DNA from: Candidatus Eiseniibacteriota bacterium
GTDB lineage: Bacteria; Eisenbacteria; RBG-16-71-46; CAIMUX01
Direction: 5' to 3'
Assembly: GCA_020633975.1 (NCBI GenBank)
Contig: JACKCR010000006.1
Coordinates: forward strand, 298,300 to 362,299
DNA: 64,000 bases
Position 1 is the first letter of the stretch. Every line of letters starts with the position of its first letter. The notes below the pieces were generated by a model, which saw nothing but the letters and a program-made list of their open reading frames with translations, made no database searches and was not told the DNA's origin. Positions 8,974-17,542 of this stretch are shown in pieces. Made by a program: the position numbers and the translations under genes.

Positions 8974-9060
8974 GCGGAATGATCCGATCGGAGCCGAGAC
9001 TGCCCTGAGCTGGAGTTCGTGCTTCGGTCGCGCTACCGTGCGCCGAACAGTGGGGACGGC

Positions 9061-9408
9061 ATGCACGAATACTCACTAGTTTCTAGCCTGATGGACGAGA
9101 TCGATCGTCAGGCCGGTGCGCACCGGGCCACCTCGGTCCAGAAGGTGCACGTTCGCCTCGGAGAGATGGCTGGGGTGGACGCTGACCTCTTCCGCACCGC
9201 CTTCGAGATGATCCAGCCGCACACGATCTGCGCCGAGGCCGAGCTCGTCCTTCACTCCGAACCCGCCGGTTGGGCTTGTCCCCTCTGCGGACGTCGCCAT
9301 CCTCTTGGTGCTACGCTTCGATGCGAGGCATGCGATGTGCCTCTGCGTCCGGATGGAGGACGGGATCTCGTCCTCGAACGCCTCGAAATGGAGGTCTCTC
9401 ATGTGTGA
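9061..9408 (+). CDS. hypA: Hydrogenase nickel metallochaperone HypA
   Basis: 115 residues, starting MHEYSL: the His2 and Glu3 nickel-binding residues of the family are present. A zinc finger is formed by CPLC and CEAC near residues 73-95. An upstream in-frame ATG (9019) would add 14 residues before the invariant MHE N-terminus and is rejected for that reason. HypA passes nickel, with HypB, to the large-subunit precursor in the cytoplasm. First gene of the maturation operon; its last 8 bp overlap hypB. Confidence 0.95.
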   Translation: MHEYSLVSSLMDEIDRQAGAHRATSVQKVHVRLGEMAGVDADLFRTAFEMIQPHTICAEAELVLHSEPAGWACPLCGRRHPLGATLRCEACDVPLRPDGGRDLVLERLEMEVSHV

Positions 9409-10273
9409 GGACTGCGGCTGTGGCGACTCCGAACTCGTCCCCGTGGAGGTCCAACACCGGATCCTTTCCGAGAACGACCGCGTAGCGTCACACAACCGTG
9501 AGCATTTTGCGGAGCAAGGCGTTCTCGCGATCAATCTGATGGGATCTCCGGGCTCGGGAAAGACCGCGCTACTCGAAGCGTCGGTCGGCCTAGGGATCGG
9601 GTCCATTTCTGCGGTGAGCGGTGACCTAGCGACCGACCGCGATGCAGACCGGCTCGTGCGGAAGGGCATCGTCGCCCGTTCGATCACGACCGGCTCGGCA
9701 TGTCACCTCGATGCGTCTCTGCTTCATCACTCACTGCACGACGAGGAACTCGCGAAGGCAGTGGCCGCGAGTGAGTTCTTCTTCATCGAGAATGTGGGCA
9801 ACCTCGTTTGTCCGGCCATCTACGATCTCGGACAGGCCGCGAACGTCGTCGCGCTGTCCGTGACCGAGGGGGAAGACAAGCCCATCAAGTACCCCGTGAT
9901 GTTCGACCGGGCCGACCTCGTGGTCGTCACGAAGGTGGACCTCCTTCCGTACCTTCCGGGGTTCTCGCTCGATGCGCTCAAGGACGGGCTCGCGCAGGTG
10001 ATGCCGGATCCGCGCGTCCTCTTCGTCTCGGCGGTGACCGGCGAAGGGATGGAGGGCTGGAAGGCGTGGCTGCTCCAGCAACGGGCAAGGCTTCTCGAGT
10101 CGGTTGCGGATGCGCAGGAGTATGGGCATGGTCACGGTCACGAACATGACCACGAACATGGCCACGCGCACTCTCATCACGATCACTCGCACGATGACGG
10201 GAGCCATGGCCACCACGATCACGACCACGACCATAGCGACCATTCCACACCACACGTCCATCCCACCCGCTGA
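9401..10273 (+). CDS. hypB: Hydrogenase maturation GTPase HypB with C-terminal His-rich tail
   Basis: 290 residues from the ATG at 9401, overlapping hypA by 8 bp. The N-terminus MCEDCGCGD is the high-affinity nickel motif. The P-loop GSPGSGKT begins near residue 48, and GSACHLDA with HH provides the metal site of the G domain. The last 50 or so residues hold 21 His alternating with Gly, Asp and Glu. His-rich nickel-storage stretches in HypB usually sit near the N-terminus; here the stretch is at the C-terminus, beyond the GTPase domain. It should store or buffer Ni(II) or Zn(II) and release Ni for insertion on GTP hydrolysis. Confidence 0.95.
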   Translation: MCEDCGCGDSELVPVEVQHRILSENDRVASHNREHFAEQGVLAINLMGSPGSGKTALLEASVGLGIGSISAVSGDLATDRDADRLVRKGIVARSITTGSACHLDASLLHHSLHDEELAKAVAASEFFFIENVGNLVCPAIYDLGQAANVVALSVTEGEDKPIKYPVMFDRADLVVVTKVDLLPYLPGFSLDALKDGLAQVMPDPRVLFVSAVTGEGMEGWKAWLLQQRARLLESVADAQEYGHGHGHEHDHEHGHAHSHHDHSHDDGSHGHHDHDHDHSDHSTPHVHPTR

Positions 10274-10281
10274 GGTGATCC

Positions 10282-10548
10282 ATGTGTCTCGGTGTTCCGA
10301 TGCTGGTCCAGTCGATCGAAGGGTTCCAAGCCCACTGTGAGGCGAAAGGGATCGAGCGCGACGTCAGCCTCTTCATGATCCAGGACGTGGACGTGAAGCC
10401 GGGTGACTATGTGCTCGTCCATGTCGGCTACGCGATCCAGAAGCTGGAGCCGGAGGAGGCTGCCGCTACCTGGCAGGTGCTGGATGAGCTGTTCGAGTCG
10501 AACGAGCTCGAAGAAGCAGACCCAGAAGGGGCCGCTCGCCGTGAGTGA
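10282..10548 (+). CDS. hypC: Hydrogenase maturation chaperone HypC
   Basis: 88 residues beginning MCLGVP, the family signature whose Cys2 binds the Fe(CN)2CO precursor. The PGDYVLVHVGYAIQKL segment is the conserved HypC core. HypC works with HypD to build and deliver the iron centre to the large-subunit precursor. It starts 8 bp after hypB, and its last 8 bp overlap hypD. Length is normal. Confidence 0.95.
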   Translation: MCLGVPMLVQSIEGFQAHCEAKGIERDVSLFMIQDVDVKPGDYVLVHVGYAIQKLEPEEAAATWQVLDELFESNELEEADPEGAARRE

Positions 10549-11659
10549 TGCGAAGGCGAGGGAGTGGATCGAGGCGATCCACCAACTCGACCTTCCGAGT
10601 CGCGTCCGGGTGATGAACGTGTGCGGAGGCCATGAGCGGACGCTGTCGATGGCCGGCATTCGCTCCGTGTTGCCGAAGAATGTCGAGATCATCCCCGGCC
10701 CCGGCTGTCCCGTCTGCGTGTGTCCGGAGGAAGACCTCTACCTCGCGATTCAGATCGCACTCCACCGGGACGCCACCGTGATGACCTTCGGCGACATGCT
10801 GCGGGTTCCCACGAACGTCCCCAAGCGTGAGGTGCGAACTCTCGAGCAGGCCCGAGCGGCCGGTGCGCGTGTTGTCCCGATCGCGTCCCCGAGTGAAGTG
10901 TGGGACGCAGCGATGGCGAACCCGTCCGAGCGGTTCGTCTTCTTCGCCGCGGGATTCGAGACGACGATGGCGCCCGTGGCGGCACGGATCGCGGAGGGAC
11001 TTCCGGAGAACGTCGACCTTCTCATCTCAGGGCGACGTACCTGGCCTGCGGTTGCGACGCTTCTCGCCGGGGATCGCGCCGCGTTCGACGGTCTCATCGC
11101 ACCCGGACACGTTGCTGCGGTGATGGGCCCGGAGGAGTGGCTCTTCGTTCCGGAGACGCATGGCATTCCGTCCGCGGTGTCCGGCTTCCGTCCCGATCAA
11201 CTTCTCTCGGCGCTCTACTCGGTACTTCGCCAGCTCGTCGAGAAGACGCCCGTCCTCGAGAACTGCTATGCGCACGCCGTTCCGGCGGGCGGGAACGCGC
11301 AGGCGCGACGGCTCCTCGATACCGTCTTCGAGATCGTCGACGCACCGTGGCGCGGGATCGGTACGCTTCCGGAGTCCGGGTACGGGCTTCGTCCGGCCTA
11401 CGCTGCTCGCGACGCACGCGTGCTCCATGCGGATCTCGCGGACGAAAGTCGGAAGCGGATGGGAGAGATGCCGGCCGGTTGTGGATGCGCCGACGTCGTC
11501 CTGGGGCGGATCTATCCGACCGAGTGTGCGCTCTACGGCACGACCTGCGTTCCGCGGAGCCCGGTCGGACCTTGCATGGTATCCGACGAGGGAGCGTGCC
11601 GGATCTGGTGGGCGGGAGGGATCCGTTCGCCCGAGGATCTCAGAACGCTCCATGCGTGA
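10541..11659 (+). CDS. hypD: Hydrogenase maturation Fe-S scaffold protein HypD
   Basis: 372 residues from a GTG at 10541 overlapping the hypC stop by 8 bp. The CGGHE motif (NVCGGHERTL) carries the catalytic Cys that receives cyanide. GPGCPVCVCP, with later Cys residues (ENCYAHAVPAGGN, PAGCGCADV, TECALYGTTC), matches the [4Fe-4S] and redox Cys set. HypD holds the Fe(CN)2CO unit with HypC. The hypF start overlaps its last 8 bp. Confidence 0.95.
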   Translation: MSDAKAREWIEAIHQLDLPSRVRVMNVCGGHERTLSMAGIRSVLPKNVEIIPGPGCPVCVCPEEDLYLAIQIALHRDATVMTFGDMLRVPTNVPKREVRTLEQARAAGARVVPIASPSEVWDAAMANPSERFVFFAAGFETTMAPVAARIAEGLPENVDLLISGRRTWPAVATLLAGDRAAFDGLIAPGHVAAVMGPEEWLFVPETHGIPSAVSGFRPDQLLSALYSVLRQLVEKTPVLENCYAHAVPAGGNAQARRLLDTVFEIVDAPWRGIGTLPESGYGLRPAYAARDARVLHADLADESRKRMGEMPAGCGCADVVLGRIYPTECALYGTTCVPRSPVGPCMVSDEGACRIWWAGGIRSPEDLRTLHA

Positions 11660-14357
11660 CGGTGCGGGAGGTGCCGGTGCGCGAGGTTCCGGTACGGGCG
11701 GTCCCGGAGCGGGGAGTCCCGACTCGCGGAGTTCCGACTCGCCGAGCGCTACGAGCCGAGGCTCGACGCCTGTCTCTCCTCGGGACTCCGGGATGCCCCA
11801 AGGCTCGGCAACAGCTCGCAGAATTCTCCTCCGCGGCCGCGTCCAAGGCGTCGGGTTCCGACCGTTCGTTCACCGGCTCGCGAGCCGACTGGGACTCTCC
11901 GGTTGGGTGCGGAATCTCTCCGGGCAGGTCATCATCTACATAGAGGGCCGCGGCGATCGGCTCGACGAGTTCCAAGCCGCCCTTCTCTCCGACGCACCAC
12001 CGCTGGCCAGGCCCGAGCTGACGGAGGTCTCGTCCGTCGTCGCTACCGGCATCGAGGGCTTCTTCATCGAGGAGAGTGTTGGGTCCGGGGTTCGGTCGGG
12101 TTTCGAAGCGGGAACGAGTTCGGACTCGACTGCGGACTCAGCCCTGGACTCGACCCCCGACTCGAGGTCGAGTGCGGGCTCTGGAACCTACGTGCCGCCG
12201 GATGTCACCGTTCCCCCCGACATGGCGATGTGCGACGACTGCCGGCGCGAACTCTGGGACACGAAAGACCGCCGCCATCACTACCCGTTCCTCAACTGCA
12301 CCCAGTGCGGCCCGCGCTACACGATCATCGCGTCGCTTCCGTACGATCGAGCGCGGACGAGCATGGATCGGTTCCCCCTCTGCCCCGAGTGCGGCCGCGA
12401 GTACCGTGACATCACGGATCGTCGATACCACGCGGAGCCGATTGCGTGTCCGACGTGCGGGCCGGGTTTGGAACTCGCCGCTGGTTCGCCGCCGGATCAG
12501 TCGCACGACTCATCAACGCATCCGTTACACGGCTCGCCAACGCATCCGTCGCCCCCTTTCGTGTCGGTGGGGTCACCTTTGGAGGACGCCGTCCAGCTCC
12601 TCCGGGACGGTGGCATCCTCGCGATGAAAGGTGTCGGCGGATATCACCTGCTGTGCGACGCGTCTTCCGAAAGTGCGGTGTCGACGCTACGAGCGAGGAA
12701 GGCCCGACCGGGGAAGCCGCTCGCCGTGCTCGTCCCCCGAACCGGCGAAGATGGGTTGGACGTTGCGCGGGAGGTCGCCCACGTGTCGCCCGCTGCGGCG
12801 GAAGCGCTCCTCTCTCCGGCACATCCGATCGTGCTCGTCCCGCGGCGTGATGGCGCGCGCGCATCCGCGAGGCACTCGGGGGAGACCCACGCAGAACAGA
12901 GCCACGCAGAGCCGAGCCACGAAGAGCAGAGCCACGAACGCTCGCCAGAGCCACGGCTCATCTCGGACGCGGTCGCGCCCGGATTGACGGATCTCGGCCT
13001 TCTCCTGCCGTACTCCCCGCTCCACGAACTCGTGGCGCGCATGTTCGGCGGGCCGCTCGTCGCCACGTCCGGCAACTCGAGCGGCGAGCCTCTCGTCTTC
13101 ACCCGCGCGGATGCCGTGAGCTATCTCGACGGTCTTGCGGACGCGTACCTCCACAACGATCGTCCGATCCTTCGTCCGATCGACGACTCCGTCTATCGTG
13201 ACCTTGGAGACGTCGTCGTGCCGATCCGTCTGGGACGGGGAGTGGCACCGCTCGAACTCCCGCTACCACGTGCGTCCAAGCGAGCGCGACTTGCGGTGGG
13301 CGGTCACATGAAGAACAGCGTCGCGCTCGGCTGGGGAGATCGAGCCATCCTATCCGGACATCTCGGCGATCTGGAACGGCCACGCGCGATCGACGCATTC
13401 GTCCAGACCGCGGAGAGCCTCCAGGTGCTCTACCGGGTTGCGCCGGAAGAGGTCGTTGCCGACACGCATCCGGACTATGCGAGCACGCGGTGGGCGCGGG
13501 AGTTCGTTCAGGCGCGTCCTGGCCGTTCGCTTCTCACCGTCCCTCACCACCGGGCCCACGCCTCCGCGCTCGCGGCCGAGCACTCCGACGTGAAGCGCTG
13601 GCTCGTCCTCACCTGGGATGGCGTCGGACTCGGCGAGGATGGGACTCTCTGGGGAGGAGAGGCGTTCCATGGTGCTCCCGGGAAGTGGCGGCGCGTCGGA
13701 TCGTTCCGCCCCTTCCGGATTCTCGGAGCAGGTCGTGCCGGTCGCGAACCGAAGAGGTCGGCCGATGGGCTGTTCTGGGAGAGCGGCTGGGAATCCGTCC
13801 TGAAGACTGATCCGATCGCGCACGCCGCTTGGAAGCGAAACCTCGGTTGTGCGGAAACCACCGCGGTAGGGCGGCTGTTCGATGCGGCCGCGGCAGTTCT
13901 CACAGGGCGGACACACTACGACTTCGAGGCTCAGGGCCCGATGGAGCTGGAAGCTCTGGCCGACGCCTGCCCCCAGGAGGCAGTACCGATTGGTTCCTCG
14001 CGGGGTCTGCGTCTTCCACTGCACAAAGACGACGAGGGGCTGCTGCGTGTCAACTGGCGGCCGTTCATCTCCCTCTTCAGGAGTGCATCCACACTCGACC
14101 CGAGGATAGCGGCCGCTGGGTTCCACGCCGCGCTGGCCGACGCCGCCGTACGTCTCGCGCTCCGCGTGTACGAGGAAACGCCGTTCGACGCACTCGGACT
14201 CTCCGGCGGTGTCTTCCAGAATCGGAGGTTGACCCGGGAGGTGTGGTCGCGGTGCGCTTCCTCCGGTCTCGACGTACGGATCGCGCGACAGGTTCCGATG
14301 AACGACGGCGGGCTCGCCTATGGACAGCTCGTCGAGGCCGTAGCGACGGAGGGCTAA
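11652..14357 (+). CDS. hypF: Carbamoyltransferase HypF, enlarged by repeat-derived insertions
   Basis: 901 residues from the ATG at 11652, which overlaps the hypD stop. HypF is usually about 750. Domains in order: acylphosphatase-like (GRVQGVGFRPFVHRL, near residues 62-76), zinc fingers (MCDDC at about 193-197, NCTQC, CPEC, ACPTC), YrdC-like, and a Kae1-like carbamoyltransferase domain with HHRAH near residue 632. It makes the thiocarboxamide on HypE from carbamoyl phosphate and ATP, the source of the CN ligands. The extra length comes from a Gly/Ser/Arg-rich N-terminus and three low-complexity linkers (about 145-180, 279-300 and 412-432) written in short DNA repeats. An internal ATG at 11793 gives a normal N-terminus and is a credible alternative start. 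Confidence 0.93.
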   Translation: MRDGAGGAGARGSGTGGPGAGSPDSRSSDSPSATSRGSTPVSPRDSGMPQGSATARRILLRGRVQGVGFRPFVHRLASRLGLSGWVRNLSGQVIIYIEGRGDRLDEFQAALLSDAPPLARPELTEVSSVVATGIEGFFIEESVGSGVRSGFEAGTSSDSTADSALDSTPDSRSSAGSGTYVPPDVTVPPDMAMCDDCRRELWDTKDRRHHYPFLNCTQCGPRYTIIASLPYDRARTSMDRFPLCPECGREYRDITDRRYHAEPIACPTCGPGLELAAGSPPDQSHDSSTHPLHGSPTHPSPPFVSVGSPLEDAVQLLRDGGILAMKGVGGYHLLCDASSESAVSTLRARKARPGKPLAVLVPRTGEDGLDVAREVAHVSPAAAEALLSPAHPIVLVPRRDGARASARHSGETHAEQSHAEPSHEEQSHERSPEPRLISDAVAPGLTDLGLLLPYSPLHELVARMFGGPLVATSGNSSGEPLVFTRADAVSYLDGLADAYLHNDRPILRPIDDSVYRDLGDVVVPIRLGRGVAPLELPLPRASKRARLAVGGHMKNSVALGWGDRAILSGHLGDLERPRAIDAFVQTAESLQVLYRVAPEEVVADTHPDYASTRWAREFVQARPGRSLLTVPHHRAHASALAAEHSDVKRWLVLTWDGVGLGEDGTLWGGEAFHGAPGKWRRVGSFRPFRILGAGRAGREPKRSADGLFWESGWESVLKTDPIAHAAWKRNLGCAETTAVGRLFDAAAAVLTGRTHYDFEAQGPMELEALADACPQEAVPIGSSRGLRLPLHKDDEGLLRVNWRPFISLFRSASTLDPRIAAAGFHAALADAAVRLALRVYEETPFDALGLSGGVFQNRRLTREVWSRCASSGLDVRIARQVPMNDGGLAYGQLVEAVATEG
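11662..11751 (+). repeat. Six tandem 15-bp units at the hypF 5' end
   Basis: Six diverged units of the type GTGCGGGAGGTGCCG follow one another, read here in the hypF frame as a Gly/Ser-rich leader. The unit length is a multiple of three, so copy changes keep the frame. The first base lies 3 bp after the hypD stop. Confidence 0.7.
12123..12167 (+). repeat. 12-bp tandem units inside hypF (DSxx linker)
   Basis: Units beginning GACTCG (GACTCGACTGCG, GACTCAGCCCTG, GACTCGACCCCC, then a partial copy) encode a DST/DSA-type linker between the acylphosphatase domain and the zinc fingers. Confidence 0.65.
12889..12933 (+). repeat. Three 15-bp tandem units inside hypF (SHAEx linker)
   Basis: Three units (ACGCAGAACAGAGCC, ACGCAGAGCCGAGCC, ACGAAGAGCAGAGCC) encode HAEQS, HAEPS and HEEQS inside the YrdC-like domain. 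A shorter repeat (ACGCATCCG twice) lies upstream near 12519-12551. Confidence 0.7.
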
Positions 14358-14362
14358 AGCGG

Positions 14363-15367
14363 ATGCACGACGCGGAACGGATCACGCTCGCACACGGCAA
14401 CGGTGGACGTCGCACTCGGGAACTGATCGACGAGATCTTCGCGACCCGACTCGGTGGACCGGATCTCGACACCGAGGTCGATGCCGCGCGGCTGCGTCTC
14501 CCCGGTGACGACTGGGCCGTCACGGTCGACGGCTTCACGGTCGAGCCGATCGAGTTCCCCGGTGGGGACATCGGTGCACTCGCCGTCCACGGCACGGTCA
14601 ACGACCTCTCCGTCTCGGGAGCCGAGCCCGTCCATCTGTCGGTATCGGCGTTCCTCGAGGAAGGGCTCGAGTTCGAGGTCCTCGTCCGGCTCGTAGACAG
14701 CTTCGCGCGAGCCGCGAAGGAAGCTGGGGTGACAGTCGTAGCGGGCGACACGAAGGTCGTCCCGCGAGGACACGGAGGAGGGGCGTACTTCACGACCACC
14801 GGTCTCGGGCGGATCGTTCGCGGCGATCTCTCTGCGAAGTCAGTGCGACCGGGAGACGTGATCCTCGTCAGCGGACCGGTGGGAGACCACGGCATTGCCG
14901 TGATGCTCGCGCGCGAGAGCTTCGACCTACGAGGTGACGTGCGGTCCGACTGTGCTTCGGTGTTGCCGCTCTGCAAGACGGTGTGGGATGTCCCCGGACT
15001 TCGCTTCCTCCGAGACCCCACGCGTGGGGGAATCGCGACCGTTGCGCACGAGCTGTCGCGCGCGGCGCGGGCCACAGTGCGGCTACGCGAGGCGGAGATC
15101 CCCGTGCGCGACCCGGTCCGCGGAGTGTGTGAGATGCTCGGATATGATCCGTACTACCTCGCGTGTGAAGGGCGGGTCGTCGCGGTCGTCGCTCCGGACG
15201 AGGCGGACGTCGTGTTGGAACGGTGGAGGAACGCTGACGGCGGAGCAGACGCGAGGCTCATCGGTCGCGTAGACGAAGGTCCGGCGCGGGTCGTGCTCGA
15301 GACGTCGATCGGCGGGAGTCGGATCCTGGACGAGCTGGAGGATGATCCGTTGCCGCGGATCTGTTGA
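14363..15367 (+). CDS. hypE: Hydrogenase maturation protein HypE
   Basis: 334 residues, ending in the invariant PRIC whose terminal Cys is carbamoylated by HypF and then dehydrated to thiocyanate. The N-terminal HGNGG motif and DPTRGG belong to the PurM-like ATP-binding fold. It starts 5 bp after hypF and completes the set hypA-B-C-D-F-E. Length is normal. Confidence 0.96.
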   Translation: MHDAERITLAHGNGGRRTRELIDEIFATRLGGPDLDTEVDAARLRLPGDDWAVTVDGFTVEPIEFPGGDIGALAVHGTVNDLSVSGAEPVHLSVSAFLEEGLEFEVLVRLVDSFARAAKEAGVTVVAGDTKVVPRGHGGGAYFTTTGLGRIVRGDLSAKSVRPGDVILVSGPVGDHGIAVMLARESFDLRGDVRSDCASVLPLCKTVWDVPGLRFLRDPTRGGIATVAHELSRAARATVRLREAEIPVRDPVRGVCEMLGYDPYYLACEGRVVAVVAPDEADVVLERWRNADGGADARLIGRVDEGPARVVLETSIGGSRILDELEDDPLPRIC

Positions 15368-16503
15368 CGGGGACCGGAGAGATCGAACTCTCCGGTACTG
15401 GCCGCGACCTTGCGCTCGCAAACGAACATCTCTATCTCGTCGAGGGCTCGACCGTTCGGATCTTCGATGTCGCCGATCCAGATTCGCCGGCGGAAGTCGG
15501 GATGTTCGCGGCGTCGGGATGGGTTGTTGGGGCCGAAGTCTCTGGCTCACTGCTCTTCGTCGCGGTCCAATCCTCAGGGCTTGTAGTGGTGGATGTCGGA
15601 GACCCCACGAATCCTCAGACGCTCGGGGCCGTAGCGACTCCAGGACAGCCAATCGGCTTGGCTGTTGCGAACGATCACGCCTTCCTCACCGGAGGGAGCG
15701 CGGGAGTGTGGATCGTGGACGTGTCGGATCCCTTCGATCCGGTCCTGCTGGCGACCGCAGATGCACCGGGGTGGGCCAGTTGCGTGATCGCAACCGCGAG
15801 GGTGTCGAGGATGTGGTTGCAGTGGGACAGTTCGCCTACGTTGGGTCCTATGGGAGCTTTCGTGTCGTGGACTTGGCCGATCCGTACGCCCCTTCAGTCA
15901 TTGGATCGATCGCGCTGGCGAGTCCCACGGATATCGATGTGGTCGGCGACTACGCCTACGTGGTCGACAGGAACACTACCGCAGGGTTCAAAGCCATCGA
16001 CGTTTCGGATCCCGCCAATCCGGTAGTCGCGGGGAGCGTGGACATCGGTGCGTCGGCCAACGACGTCGTCGCTTCCGGAGACTTCGCCTACGTCGCTCAC
16101 CGTACCAACGGATTACGAGTTCTGGATATCTCGACACCTTCCGCTCCATCACTTCTGACGACACTGCCCACGAACTCCGCGGAAAGCCTGGCTATCGAAG
16201 GGAATCTGCTCTACCTGATCGATGATGGGGACCTGCTGGTGATCGATGTCTCCGTCCCCGAGTTCCTCGACGTTCCTCTTCACGCTGTCGCCCGACAGTG
16301 CCGACCATTCGGAGGCCGCAGTCTTCGACGTACGAGGCCGAGAGGTTCGTTCGCTGGAAGCTCCGCGCGCGCGGAGTGGTGGGTTCAGCTTCGGGTGGGA
16401 TGGACGGGACGATGGTGGCCGACGAGTGCCCGCGGGTACCTACTACGTCCGGGTGAAGTCGCCTCGCGGGGATGTGGCCGCGCGAGTGGTCCTGGTTCGA
16501 TGA
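15364..16503 (+). pseudogene. LVIVD-repeat secreted protein gene, truncated and frameshifted
   Basis: The sequence directly after hypE encodes LVIVD propeller units (xVxxFDVADPDSP, LVVVDVGDPTNP, WIVDVSDPFDP) in one frame to about 15800, more units in a second frame (FRVVDLADPYAPS, FKAIDVSDPANPV, LRVLDISTPSAPS) to about 16260, and a FlgD-like end (AAVFDVRGREVRSL ... YYVRVKSPRG ... VVLVR) in the first frame again to 16503. At least two frameshifts are needed. No start with a signal peptide exists; only a TTG overlapping the hypE stop is available. This looks like a decayed copy of the intact LVIVD genes at 33.8 and 52.2 kb, joined to hypE by a deletion. Confidence 0.8.
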
Positions 16504-16911
16504 TGCGTTGATCCCCGGGGGGCGGCCACGTGGTCCTTCGGCCGTACGGCCCGGCGGGCTGCGGCCGACCCTCCTCGCCGTTCCCAACGATTTGAAGCTC
16601 TCGATTCCGCCGGTTCTGCGACCCGTTCGCGCATTGCTTGGCGTTCCAACCGCCCTCTCCGGGGCGGGGAGAGATGCACCAACTCGGCCAGGAGCGGCTG
16701 TCCACGTCGTTGCAGTTGCTCGTCTTCGCGGCCGGTTTGGCGTCTGCGACCGGCCCGACACCGTCGGACCCCTCGACGACTTCGCCACCTGGCTTCGCGC
16801 GCGACGACTGGCGCGCGACCACCAGATCCCGCACATGGTCCCTCCTGTCCAACTCGCTGGACACCCCGCTTTCACCCCTCGACCAACGTCAACCATCCTC
16901 CGCTTCCGTCC
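16504..16911 (+). other. Non-coding stretch without recognised content
   Basis: After the LVIVD remnant this 408-bp stretch has open frames on both strands but none with a family resemblance, a plausible start or a ribosome site. It may be further decayed coding sequence. Confidence 0.4.
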
Positions 16912-17248
16912 GGGAAACCCCACCACAACCTCGCGTACCGCGCGTCGACGACCGTCAACACCCACAACACCCTCGCGGAACGCCGTCCGCCGACCGTCGA
17001 CACCCACAACACCCTCGCGGAACGCTGTCCGCCGACCGTCGACACCCACAACAGCCTCGCGGAATGCCGCGCCGCCGACCGTCGATACCCACAACAGCCT
17101 CGCGGAACGCCGTCCGCCGACCGTCGACACCCGCAACAGCCTCGCGGAATGCTGTCCGCCGACCGTCGACACCCACAACAGCCTCGCGGAATGCCGTCCG
17201 CCGACCGTCGACACCCGCAACAGCCTCGCGGAATGCCGTCCGCCGAGC
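16912..17248 (+). repeat. 42-bp minisatellite, about eight copies
   Basis: Seven clear copies begin at 16954, 16996, 17038, 17081, 17123, 17165 and 17207, each starting GTCGACACCC(A/G)CAACA or a variant and ending CCGCCGACC. A degenerate copy precedes them and a partial copy follows to about 17265. The period is 42 bp except for one 43-bp copy at 17038, which shifts the frame. Because 42 is a multiple of three, several frames stay open on both strands (for example a 14-residue unit VDTHNSLAECRPPT on the + strand), so the long ORFs here are a by-product and not evidence for a gene. No spacers, so not CRISPR. Confidence 0.9.
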
Positions 17249-17542
17249 GGCGACACCCACAACACACATGCTGCAGTGCCCTTTTACGGCCGGCGAACAG
17301 CTCGACGCCATCCGGGAACGCCATTTCCCGCCCGTCCGACCCCGCAACCAACTAGACGCCCCCGCTCCAACCGCTCCGCGCGCACGAATGTCGTCTCCCC
17401 GGGCGTCTGCTTCGCGGTACTCGAGGACTCGGGCGGCGGGAAGTGTGTGCGGAAGATGACGCTCGTTAGGTGATGTGTTCAGGCGCGGATGCTTGACGCA
17501 ATCGTGAGCGCAAGCATCCGTGTGTGGGCCTCAGATAGCGTG

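Larger units (their letters stand above)
8714..9060 (+). other. Divergent hyb/hyp intergenic region
   Basis: This 347-bp region separates the leftward structural operon from the rightward maturation operon, so promoters for both must lie here. I see a 6-bp-arm dyad near the hybO start and a TACAAT hexamer upstream of hypA. I found no clear FNR-type site and no clean sigma-54 site. It is slightly less GC-rich than its surroundings. No gene is supported within it. Confidence 0.6.

Noticed and set aside
8714-9060. Sigma-54 or FNR sites for hydrogenase control
   Set aside because: No GG-N10-GC pair in a convincing context and no TTGAT-N4-ATCAA match was found.
9019-9060. Upstream start for HypA
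   Set aside because: It would place 14 residues before the invariant MHE N-terminus needed for nickel binding.
16954-17248. Possible CRISPR array
   Set aside because: The units are contiguous with no unique spacers, and no cas genes are nearby.
16192-17351. Several long ORFs through the 42-bp repeats, with 14-residue protein repeats
   Set aside because: Open frames on both strands are a simple result of a 42-bp unit without stops; none has a ribosome site, signal or family match.
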